Origin: Lutraria lutraria
Taxonomy: Eukaryota; Mollusca; Bivalvia; Venerida; Mactridae
Assembly: GCA_964023205.1 (NCBI GenBank)
Contig: OZ026835.1
Span: forward strand, 46,101,083 to 46,165,082
Direction: 5' to 3'
DNA length: 64,000 nucleotides
Both the position numbers and the translations under genes were made by a program. The notes under the pieces were generated by a model, which saw nothing but the letters and a program-made list of their open reading frames with translations, was not told the DNA's origin and ran no database searches. This document shows positions 18,342 to 28,410 of the stretch, one piece after another (positions within the stretch are counted from its first letter, which is position 1; each line of letters begins with the position of its first letter).

Positions 18342-19949
18342 AAAACATCTGCGTCTAGTGACCGTCTTCATTCTCCAAAAAAAGAGAATGTGTGTAAATC
18401 ATTTCTACTTATTGTATGGGAGACACTTTTAGCAGACAGTCAATGTTTGCCATGAAGTGCCCCACATGTATATCATTGAATAATAATTATAATATTGATT
18501 CCTTTGGACCCTGATTCGAGCACCTTCCGAAATTCAAATTCGTTGCATTTGTCGAAAGTTTTATGCACATTTTGAGTTAATTTGCACATTTTTGTGTGGT
18601 TTGTAAGTTTAAAAAAAACGTTCATTTGTATTAAATGTTAGCTGTGTTCTTAAATTGAGAATCACCTTACTGTAGAATATATCATGTAACCTTCTCATGA
18701 ATGATTCTAACAAAAATTCTGAGGGTTCAACATTTAATTTAATTGAAATTTTAGGAGACAAAACAGTTAATTAGAATTTCAAAAGTTAATTTACTTTAAA
18801 AAAGAATAGTTCAATTTCAATGTAGTTATGATATTTCCAAATTTTGTTTGTTGTGGAATATATTGTTATGTGGCTCCATTTTGACCGTCATGGTTCACTG
18901 TGTCAAGGACAGTGAATGGTCAAAATAAAGCCTTAGATTTTATCATAATCCTGCAATGAATGTACAGGAAACTATCAAAATAAATATAAAACAGTAAAAT
19001 AGTTTTATTCTATATTGCTGTAACTAAAAACATCCTTACATGTTAAGGGTCAGATTGTTAATTGTAACTCGAACAATCTGGTTCTTCCATTATTTTGTAA
19101 AAATATGAATTTACTGTGAATTATAATATTTTTCTTGTTACTTTATTTAAAAAGTATCCATAGCAACTTCTTCATATTGTAAAAATAGAAATCAATCAGT
19201 AAAAGCAGATATATTTTATTTTAAATTCAGTTGAGTAGGTAAAAAGTTATAGCCTTCAAAATTTTGAACTCGATTTTCTCGAAATGTACAAAATACGAAT
19301 TACAACATTATGGAATTAGACCGACAAGTTGTTAAAGTTGTTTCCGTTCCATGTGTTTCAGTACTTTGATTTATGATTCCCATTTGATCACTAAAAGTAG
19401 TTCAGCAATTAGCATAATATTATATAGTCTACATTGCCTGCCTCTTTTTATGCTCAACTTATAAATGCAGAATGAAATATCTCATACATGAAGACATACT
19501 CGAAGAAAAAGTTACACGTTATAAGCATATTAAATTAATCGATTACAATTTCCTGATGAACCACTTTTTTAAATCGCATCGTCCATGAATTCAATGATGA
19601 CTTCTATATGTTTACAATAGAAGCTAGGAACCAGACTAAAACAGATTGTTGAAAAATGGTAATAACTTTTTATTGTTCGTACTGAACATCAAAATCTTTA
19701 TTCCTCAGATTTTAAACATTCTGTGTCAAAGCGGTCAGTAGGGTATTCACCATCTTCAGTGATAGCTCTAGTTGAACTTGTAGTTTATAATTACACCACC
19801 ACTGAAACGCAAAGCTCTATTATTTCGTTTTTGCCTAAAACATGATATACCACAAATAAACACCACAAGCAACATTATCAGCATGAGAATTCCATGTTTC
19901 AGTTAAGAGTAAAAAATCATATTTTGATACATATCGAAAAATCATGCTC
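18342..19949. other. Intergenic, nothing recognised
   Basis: This is AT-rich DNA without ORFs of note, repeats or inverted ends that I could identify. Confidence 0.45.
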
Positions 19950-20194
19950 GACCTTATAGGGGAATAATAAGACCCGATTTGTGTATGACCTTATACGGGA
20001 ACAATAAGGCCCAATTTGTGTATGACCTTATATGGGAACAAGAAGGCCAGATTTGTGCATGACCTTATATGGGAACAATAAGGCCCGATTTGTGCATGGC
20101 CTTATATGGGAACAATAAGGCCCAATTTATGTATGACCTTATATGGGAACAAGAAGGCCCGATTTGTGTATGACCTTATATACGGGAACAATAA
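19950..20194 (+). repeat. 37-bp minisatellite, about 6.5 copies
   Basis: The unit GACCTTATATGGGAACAATA then AGGCCCGATTTGTGTAT recurs, with AATAAGG/AGAAGG variants alternating irregularly. Confidence 0.92.
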
Positions 20195-20794
20195 TCAGAC
20201 TACTAGATCTGCTGATCTTTATCCAACAGTACGCTGTCCGAGATTATAAACTTTAGAGCAATTTCCCAACTCAAAGATTTTCTTACTGAAATGATTTTAG
20301 ACATGTGTAAATGTTTGTATATAATGTAAGTGGTCATACGAATTTTGACGGACTTGTGTACAACATACTGCTAGAAAGTCATTTTATAAAAACTAACCCC
20401 AAAATTCTGAAAACTTAGAATTGAGATTTGAATTAGGAGACCGTTCTTAAGTCTTATAAATTATAAATGGATCCTTGTTTGTTGCATACTTTAGATATTT
20501 ATATTGTTATAAGATAATGTTGACATGCTTGATGATATCTTCACAGTGATTTTAAAGTCGCGTTACTTTGGTGGTAATTGACCACATTTCTTCCTGTTCA
20601 AAATACACGCTTGTCTGCAAAATAATCCTCAACGTATTTAGCTAAGTGAGTAATTTATGTTAATAATAAATTTAAGACAAAAACAGCTTTCAGATATGAT
20701 CTTCAATAAATGTAAGCATTGATTGTTTTCATATTTGAACAGAATTTTTTCATGTTGGCAATTAAACTCAATGATATGAAAATATGTATGAAAC
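20195..20794. other. Intergenic, nothing recognised
   Basis: This is AT-rich sequence between the 37-bp array and the repeat at 20795. No feature is supported. Confidence 0.4.
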
Positions 20795-21525
20795 AAGAGG
20801 GCCATGATGTCCCTATATCGCTCACCAGATAAAAAGACTCTTAGAAAAAATTATCATGAGCCTTTGTAAAATTAAGTGACCCGTGGGCGGGGCAATTTTG
20901 CCCCTACGGCAATGATTTTAACAAACTTGGTAGATGTCCACCAGACAATGCTACATACAAAATATGTATGCTCTAGGCCTCGAGGTTTTGGACAAGAAGA
21001 TTTTTTCCCTATATAAGCCTATATAAATCATGTGAGCCCTGGGGCGGGGCTAATTTTCACCCTGGTGCCATACTTTTAACACACTTGGTAGAGGTCCGCT
21101 AGACAATGCTAAAAACCAAATATCTTAGCTATAGGTCTTGTGGTTTCGGACCAGAAGATTTTTAAAATTTCCCTATATAAGTCTATATAAAATCAAGTGA
21201 CCCCTGGGACGGAGCCAATTTTGACCCTAGGGCATTGATTTGAACAAAGTTGGAAGAGGTCCACTAGACAATGCTGCACACCAAATATCTAAGCTCTAGG
21301 CTCTTTGTGTAGAAGATCACGATTTTTAAAAAAAAAAATGTGTTTTTGTCATGGTTGTCATGAGGAACCCACATAATTATGAAGTTTGATGAAGTTTGAT
21401 GAATGTAGGTGGAAGTGTTTTGATTTTATAGGCAATGTAGTTTAGTACAAACGGACAAACAGATAGACAGACCAAAAAGAATAATTTATACCTCGATCTA
21501 TTGACAAGGGGGCACAAAAATGTTA
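20795..21525 (-). repeat. Interspersed repeat, - orientation, three ~160-bp units
   Basis: Units carry CCACTAGACAATGCT, CAAATATCT then AGCTCTAGG, and CCAATTTTGACCCTAGGGC. They are the inverse of the intron 2 family (1975-2370). The start ACAAGAGGGCCATGATG and the final ACGGACAAACAGATAGACAG with GGCACAAAAATGTTAACAAC are the ends. The last 180 bp matches, inverted, the repeat at 41637-41890. Confidence 0.75.
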
Positions 21526-21801
21526 ACAACTCGTAACTATAATTGTACTGAGTTGCAAACTTATACCATGTGATATGAACAGCAAATATTTGTATAGCAA
21601 AAGCATATATTTATTACATGAAAAGGCACATAAAGAGAAAAGATATTTATGAACAGTTTATAATTGAAAGCAAGCGGAAATAGCAGTTTAACATTACATC
21701 AAGACATTGGTTATTTATCAGGAAATGAAAAGCGGAAATAGCACTCGATCAACTTGATAATTAGTATTACTTTGGTAACGTCACTAATAAATGTACAATG
21801 T

Positions 21802-22751
21802 AAATATAAACAGTACTATTTAAGGGAAGTAACTTATGTGTCTAGTAAATATAACCAGTACTATTTAAGGAAGGTAACTTATTTGTGTAGTAAATATAAA
21901 CAGTACTATTTAAGGGAGGTAACTTATGTGTGTAGTAAATATAAATAGTACTATTTAAGGAAGGTAACTTATGTGTGTAGTAAATATAAACAGTAATATT
22001 TAAGGGAGGTAACTTATGTGTGTAGTAAATATAAACAGTACTATTTAAGGGAAGTAACTTATGTGTGTAGTAAATATAACCAGTACTATTTAAGGGAGGT
22101 AACTTATGTGTGTAGTAAATATAAACAGTACTATTTAAGGGAGGTAACTTATTTGTGTAGTAAATATAAACAGTACTATTTAAGGGAGGTAACTTATGTG
22201 TGTAGTAAATATAAACAGTACTATTTAAGGGAGGTAACTTATGTGTGTAGTAAATATAAACAGTACTATTTAAGGGAGGTAACTTATTTGTGTAGTAAAT
22301 ATAAACAGTACTATTTAAGGGAGGTAACTTATGTGTGTCGTAGATATAAATAGTACTATTTAAGGGAAGTGACTTATGTGTGTAGTAAATATAAACAGTA
22401 CTATTTAAGGGAGGTAACTTATTTGTGTAGTAAATATAAACAGTACTATTTAAGGGAAGTAACTTATGTGTGTCGTAGATATAAACAGTACTATTTAAGA
22501 GAAGTGACTTATGTGTGTAGTAAATATAAACAGTACTATTTAAGGGAGGTAACTTATTTGTGTAGTAAATATAAACAGTACTATTTAAGGGAGGTAACTT
22601 ATGTGTGTAGTAAATATAAACAGTACTATTTAAGGGAGGTAACTTATGTGTGTAGTAAATATAAACACTACTATTAAAGGGAGGTAACTTATTTGTGTAG
22701 TAAATATAAACAGTACTATTTAAGGGAGGTAACTTATGTGTGTCGTAGATA
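21802..22751 (+). repeat. 45-bp minisatellite, about 21 copies
   Basis: The unit is AAATATAAACAGTACTATTT then AAGGGAGGTAACTTATGTGT and GTAGT. Because 45 is a multiple of three and the unit has a stop-free frame, it produces ORFs reading YKQYYLREVTYVCSK repeatedly. No start context, flanking exons or divergence biased to third positions supports coding. The last unit is cut by the transposon at 22752, and a residual unit resumes at 24106. Confidence 0.95.
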
Positions 22752-24105
22752 TAAACTGGTTCCCGTTGACTTGTGCGTACAAAGCCAACAGGTACGGCCT
22801 AAAATTTCCAGGACGCTGATTGGTCAATTTCGATCGGAATCCGGGCAGAATTCTGCCCAGGGGATCTCGCGAGACTTTGCATTATCGATACACATTTCGC
22901 GCGTAATTTAAATAATAGATAAAGATTAGGGAACTGGATAGTTATTTTCTGATCTTGGTCGTTGGAACACTTAATTAAGTAGCATTTAAATACACACAGT
23001 GTACTTAAATGTATTTTGAAATAGAATACCGACCCTTAAAAAAATATATTTAAGAAATATTTTTAAAATCGAGTACTCGATCACGGTCGGTGTGGGAGAA
23101 TTTTATTTTTCACTTATGTAGATTTTTATAATTTTTATTATTATTTGTTGAACTGTCAAATAACATTAATCACCGTACACAATTGCAACTTTTTTAGTGT
23201 TACAACCTGATTTTATATTCTTATAAAATTCATATAAATATGCGATGCTAATAATAAATTTAAAAGTCGTGCCCAATCTGATTCTGGATTACGTGTTTTA
23301 AATTTAATTAATGCAAACAGTATAGTTGATCATCAATTGACCAGTATATATCATTGTCTCAATTTCAATAGATGCATTGAAAAAATCAAGATAAGTAGCC
23401 AATTAAGAAGGTGTTATGTAATATTACGTAACATGACCGCCTCACTTCCTGGACCCTTATAAGGGAGAAATATTTTATGGATCATTTCACCGAAGGGGGT
23501 CAATATATTCTTTAGCACTTGTGTCTGATACCATGTTAAATTTACAATATACAGCATATAGATCATAATTTTAATTATTCAGTTCTGTGAAGTCAGATGT
23601 TAACGAAAAGAAATTAAGTAACAAAAGAATTACTTAAAAAGTCACTTGACATATACTGATATACATTTTGTATATAAGATATATATTTTAATTGTAAATA
23701 AAGAATATATGTTTTAAAATTAGACCGAAATATGCATATATTTATACATATGATTTTTAAAAGAAAGAAAATCATTTAAAAAAAAAAAAAAAAAATCAAA
23801 GCATTAATTGATATTTTCAAGATATGTGTCTTTGATATGTTATATGACTATACTGTAACGAATATTCACATAATAACTTCTAGTAAATATATTTTTTTAT
23901 TTTGAATAAAGGGTATCCATGAGATATTCAAACATTAGCACTAACATGTCCGCGTACATTATCAGATGTATGGAAATCCCCGATGTTTCTCGACTGAACA
24001 ACAACCAATGAAATAGCTGAAACGGGTTGACCAATCAGAACGCTGGAAAATTTAGACCGTACCTGTTCCTTTGGTGCACTGCATCATGGAACGGGAACCA
24101 GTTTA
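22752..24105. mobile_element. 1354-bp DNA transposon inserted in the 45-bp array
   Basis: The ends TAAACTGGTTCCCGTT and AACGGGAACCAGTTTA are inverted copies. The similarity continues imperfectly for about 75 bp (ACAGGTACGG, CCAGGACGCTGATTGGTCAA against GACCAATCAGAACGCTGG). Flanks are TCGTAGATA on the left and TTGTAGATA on the right, an apparent 9-bp target duplication with one mismatch. The flanking text is minisatellite on both sides. A duplication of 8-9 bp suggests hAT or Mutator types. No transposase is present, so it is non-autonomous. Confidence 0.88.
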
Positions 24106-24155
24106 TTGTAGATATAAACAGTACTATTTAAGGGAGGTAACTTATGAGTGTCTTA
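24106..24155 (+). repeat. Residual 45-bp unit beyond the transposon
   Basis: GATATAAACAGTACTATTTA and AGGGAGGTAACTTATGAGTG continue the array interrupted at 22751. This shows the array existed before the insertion. Confidence 0.9.
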
Positions 24156-24709
24156 AATATCAATGTGAATGAAAGGCAATGCTATTTTTATATAAATAGG
24201 TTATAACACAACTTAACGAAATTTTAATGAATATTAGTATTATACATGTACGAACATCTTGAAGAGATTTTTAATTGATTAGCTTCTATACATTCTAGAT
24301 ACACATTCAATGCAGTACCACAATAAATAGTTTAACAATTCAACAGACTCACCTCGTTCTGACCAAGGAAAAATGTGACTAACTATAAATGAGTTATATA
24401 CGGGTAGTTTTATCACAGATGAATTCAGGTAACCTACTTACAAATAAGTAATGTGATCTGTTTTAAAACTAAGTAATGTGATCAACTTAAAGTTAAGTAA
24501 ACTTTTGTATTCGACCATTGGTCTACGTAAAGATGAATCCTGTGATCTACTGAAGTTGAATGATGTGATCTACGTACTGATTACAGGTTATTGGGTCCAC
24601 TTAATGATAAGTTACTTCTTACTCACATTGAAACCATGTCTCTTCTTTAAGAAGCTAATGTTTATGAAATATGGAACAATTAATGTTCAGAAATGTTATA
24701 GATTTGGCT

Positions 24710-25894
24710 TCAAGTAGAACTTCTATCTTCTGACAGGCCTGAATCAACACTGCTTGAACTTGTCAATGTTCTTTTACCATCAACCATATTTGGTTTTGAT
24801 TCAACCGTACTTTCCGTTCCTGAAGGCGCGGTTACGTGCTGAAAGTTAAACGGTGCCGAAATTTCGCTTGAATTAGATGGCTTGTTGGCCTGGTTGTGTT
24901 CATTGTCCAAACCTGCAACTTTTTCAGGTTCCAATTTTGTCACATGAACAAAACAACACGGGTTGGATATTTCTGTTTTTTTAGGCAACTTGGTTTTCTT
25001 TTTCTTGTCTTTTATTGACTTTTTCTTTTTAGAATTTCCAATTTTCAAAAGTTCATCTTCTGGATCTGATGTCAGTTTTTTTATATGGTTGTAGAATTCT
25101 GAGGCAGCTCCAGCTTCATCGAAACTAAACCCTGCTAGTTTTGTGTGGTCCTTCGAGATGTGCATTGTATGAAAGTTTGCATTTGGCGTTCTGTAACCTG
25201 TTAGATTGTCAATGACATCCCGCCATAACGTGAAGCCTGTCCCTTTCTCAGCAATGAGAATGGAAAGCTTCCGTTCCCTGTGATGCTCACCAGAGTCCAA
25301 AAGTAACAGAGGAATTCCGGTGGATGAAAACGTCCATTGGTCATTCATTAAAGATGATTTCGCACTTCCAAAATACATGTTTACTAAACAGCCACAAACA
25401 TATACCTCTGACTTATGACTTCGATAGAAGGTGTCTACTTGCAAGAGGTCTGATTCGGTTACACCTTCTCTGAATTTTTGTGACATAACCATGTCTGTGA
25501 AGGAAACTGGACCAGCATCACATGACGGTGAGCTTATAGGTGATACGTTGTTTATAGGATAAGAACTTTCTGTCATTGCTCGTAAACCTTGACTCGTGTT
25601 CATGGTATTTGTAGATGTCTCCATGTGATGGTTAATGTTTACAGGGTATGGATTCTGTTCGCCTGATTGGTGACTAGATGACGTAACAACCACATGTTCA
25701 TTAGTTATACTTGACCCACAATGTTCATCATTGACACTGCTTAATTTAGAATCCTGTACGTTGTTGGATATCTCCAAATCTGACGGGGGTGCAGGGAAGT
25801 CATCGCAAAGATCATGCTCCTCATTAGACAAGTTGACATTTCCAGGAGGAGCCCCGGCAACATGAGGTGGGTTGTGTACACGATGCTTCAGCAT
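24710..25894 (-). CDS. WASP-related WH1/EVH1 and CRIB-like protein without VCA
   Basis: This is a 394-codon ORF. A splice acceptor (TTTCTATTTCCAG) ends at 25908 and an in-frame TGA lies between it and the ATG, so the start is well fixed and the 5' UTR has an intron. Residues 160-275 resemble a WH1 domain (VYVCGCLVNMYFG ... GFTLWRDVIDNL, TPNANFHTM, AGFSFDEAGAASEFYNHI). Residues 289-306 are Lys-rich, then come two CRIB-like motifs, ISNPCCFVHV (309) and ISAPFNFQHV (345). WASP has WH1, basic and GTPase-binding parts in that order. Here the proline-rich and VCA parts are absent, so direct Arp2/3 activation is unlikely. Residues 31-41 (DDFPAPPSDLE) resemble an EVH1 ligand. The family placement is inference. 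Confidence 0.82.
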   Translation of the reverse strand: MLKHRVHNPPHVAGAPPGNVNLSNEEHDLCDDFPAPPSDLEISNNVQDSKLSSVNDEHCGSSITNEHVVVTSSSHQSGEQNPYPVNINHHMETSTNTMNTSQGLRAMTESSYPINNVSPISSPSCDAGPVSFTDMVMSQKFREGVTESDLLQVDTFYRSHKSEVYVCGCLVNMYFGSAKSSLMNDQWTFSSTGIPLLLLDSGEHHRERKLSILIAEKGTGFTLWRDVIDNLTGYRTPNANFHTMHISKDHTKLAGFSFDEAGAASEFYNHIKKLTSDPEDELLKIGNSKKKKSIKDKKKKTKLPKKTEISNPCCFVHVTKLEPEKVAGLDNEHNQANKPSNSSEISAPFNFQHVTAPSGTESTVESKPNMVDGKRTLTSSSSVDSGLSEDRSST

Positions 25895-25907
25895 ATCACC
25901 ATATCAT
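25895..25907 (-). other. 5' UTR portion of the WASP-related coding exon
   Basis: On the - strand the exon opens directly after TTTCTATTTCCAG. The 13 bases before the ATG contain a TGA in frame with it. The upstream UTR exon and promoter must lie at higher coordinates and were not identified. Confidence 0.7.
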
Positions 25908-25974
25908 CTGGAAATAGAAAAACTCATTAATAAACTTTTTCTTTTACGTTAGAATTACATGTAATAGCAAACAT

Positions 25975-26155
25975 AGTACAATACCACCTCTCCAAAGCAG
26001 CCCTCTCTTGAGCAACAACCTCCTTGCAACAACGGCATGTTTTTTTCGCAACTGCACCATTAACTATTATTCAACATCTCCAGAGCAACATCCTCTCAAC
26101 AACAACATAATTTTGATTCTCCCAAAGGGCGTTACTTTGGAGAGCCTGTTCTGTA
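25975..26155 (+). mobile_element. MITE family A, copy 2
   Basis: ACCACCTCTCCAAAGCAGCC and CTCTCTTGAGCAACAACCTC start it; CAACAACAACATAATTTTG and GGAGAGCCTGTTCTGTA end it. It lies just upstream of the WASP-related gene's coding exon, probably in that gene's intron. Confidence 0.85.
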
Positions 26156-26513
26156 TGTTGCCGTTCCGATTGTATTCGTTAAAAAATGACCTCATCAAAC
26201 TTTTAGGTAAGCTGAGAGTGAAATATGTCAACAGAACGATAATTACGAAATCATTGTTTAAGAATTTACCAAATTTCTTTGAATATCACCCATGATGATG
26301 TAATATCAAACTAGTATCTTTTTCATTCATCTACTTTATCTATTTCAACGTATGCCTATGAAACCAACATGGCTCATGCTAAATCAATTGTTATCATGTG
26401 CTTAGACAATAACATAGTATCCATCACTTTAATTATAGAAGAAACAAGTATACTCTAACTGTAAAATGCACGATATGTACGCCCAAGAGATACATCATAT
26501 GCATTTTAATGTA

Positions 26514-26677
26514 TACAGTGCAACATCTACAAAGCAACACCCTTTGAGAAAAGTATAATTATGTCGTTGCTGAGAGGTTAAATAAATAGTTAAATGGTAT
26601 AGTTTGGAGATAGCATGCTGTTGTTGAAGGGAGGTTGTTGCTCAAGAGAGTGGCTGCTCTGGAGAGGTTGTACTGTA
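26514..26677 (-). mobile_element. MITE family A, copy 3 (inverted)
   Basis: TACAGTGCAACATCTACAAA at the left and CTCTGGAGAGGTTGTACTGT at the right, with TTGTTGCTCAAGAGAG, show a copy in reverse orientation 360 bp from copy 2. Confidence 0.85.
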
Positions 26678-26972
26678 CATAATCTAAATACAAAGGACTG
26701 AATCTTGGAGAATAAGCTGGACTTCTTCATAGTTTTGCCATTTTTTACATACTCTCAGAACTTGGCCTGAATATGTTTCTCCTGTGAGTGATTTACTAAA
26801 TGGGTTGGACATTTGCACATTGGTATCTTACACTAAGCTGTTTTGATATGAACATACAGTTTTCAAATTACATTTGATCAGCAACTGTCTGCTTTCATCG
26901 TGACACTGTAGCTTCATAAAATATGTCCACAAAGAGCAGCAATGCTACCAATCTTTTTAAATGATCATGATG

Positions 26973-27049
26973 ACCATTGGTGGCTGTTGTAGGGAGGTAG
27001 CACTGTATATGATATACAGTATAACCTCCATACAGCAGCCACCAATGGT
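26973..27049. repeat. 77-bp near-perfect palindrome
   Basis: ACCATTGGTGGCTGTTGTAG at the left is answered by the inverse ending GCAGCCACCAATGGT. The centre is CTGTATATGATATACAG. About 33 of 38 arm positions pair, with almost no loop. It looks like two related MITE ends abutting head to head. Confidence 0.8.
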
Positions 27050-27200
27050 AAGGACAAGTATGGCTGTTGTAAGGATGTAGCTGTTGTTGACAGAGTGAAA
27101 ATAGAGTAAAACATCCATTTGGGTTGGTAGTATACTGTCTGTAACAGGGAGATGGCTGTTGTTCGGAGGTGACCGTTCATGGAGGTTACACACTGTAGAC
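27020..27200. mobile_element. MITE related to family A
   Basis: ACAGTATAACCTCCATACAG at the left and CATGGAGGTTACACACTGTA at the right are inverted ends. Inside is repeated TGGCTGTTGTAAGG / TGGCTGTTGTTCGG text. It resembles family A in design but differs in sequence. Confidence 0.65.
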
Positions 27201-27514
27201 CCAAAACAAGTGACAAATGTATTATTATAAATGACGGGTTATATGTCTGAATTATCTGGTACAGTAGTTATTGTTTTTTTATAAGAATAACTAGTTTGGG
27301 AGAAATACAATGTGAAAATCTTGACAATGATATTAAAATTAAAATTCTTAGCATGAGACATCTAAAATGACTAAATACTATCTATATTGTAAATCATACA
27401 ATACCATGGATACATGATAACTCCATTAATTAAGATATCTATATCATAAATAAATCTCCAAATCAAACACAGTCACTGCTTATAGAATTTACGTCAATAA
27501 TTTTTGTCATGTAC

Positions 27515-27668
27515 AATTAATACAACCTCTCCAGAGTGGCCCTCTCTTGAGCAACAGCATCCATTCAACGACAGCATGAATTTCCCTCACTGCACGATTT
27601 AACTATTAATTTAACCTCTCTGGTGCAACGACCTCTCAGAGCAACATAATTTTGCTACTCTTAAAGTT
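27515..27668 (+). mobile_element. MITE family A, copy 4 (3' end decayed)
   Basis: ACAACCTCTCCAGAGTGGCC and CTCTCTTGAGCAACAGC start it, and AACATAATTTTGCTACTC lies near the end. The terminal inverted repeat at the right is lost. Confidence 0.8.
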
Positions 27669-28410
27669 TATAAAAACACACACTTGATGCATGAAAAACA
27701 CAAAACAACTACCATACCAAATGATCCATCTCATGAGTATCTAAAATTTTATACAATAAACTTTTACTTCCAACAAATATATATAACTTTTAATCCCTTA
27801 AACTCTCCATCATTTGTTGAACTGTCATCTTTACCAGATGACATGGTCTAGGGTTCTTATCAAACGAAATTACAACAGAACTATGCAAGTAGGTGTACAG
27901 TCATACTGTAAACATAAGTTTAAAATCTGATTTAGTTAGTGTAATCCCGTACGTGGTCTTTAATTATATTTAATGAAAGTTCGTTTTCACGGATCTGAAT
28001 ATATTATGTTGCTTATCAATATGAATGTTCTTTTCATTACTAGATGAAAATACTTGACAGATGACATCCGATATACAGGACGGTATTTTCCACTGGACTC
28101 GCTACTGGTGATATTCAAGTCCATGTATTCCATAAATATTGATTACAGTCACTAGCTATTATACAATAGCTAACTGAAGTATACAGACTTATATAACTTC
28201 CGATCAGTCTAAATGATTCTTGTACTAAAATATTACAATAGAACAACCATCGCATGCCTGTAAGTAGCAATTTCAGATTGGGTGGGGTCTTATTTTAGAT
28301 TTTGGCTGACAAGCGTGTGAGGAAAGAATATAGGACCTTCCGAATAATTACAGCAAAATGTTTAAACCCTGATTTCTGAGGCCCCGTATCATACAATAAC
28401 ATTATTTTAA
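27669..28410. other. Intergenic, nothing recognised
   Basis: AT-rich DNA leads into the large satellite. No feature is supported. Confidence 0.4.

Noticed and set aside
21754..22911. ORFs of repeated YKQYYLREVTYVCSK units
   Set aside because: This is by-product translation of the 45-bp minisatellite. Stops interrupt it where a single base varies, and a transposon splits the array.
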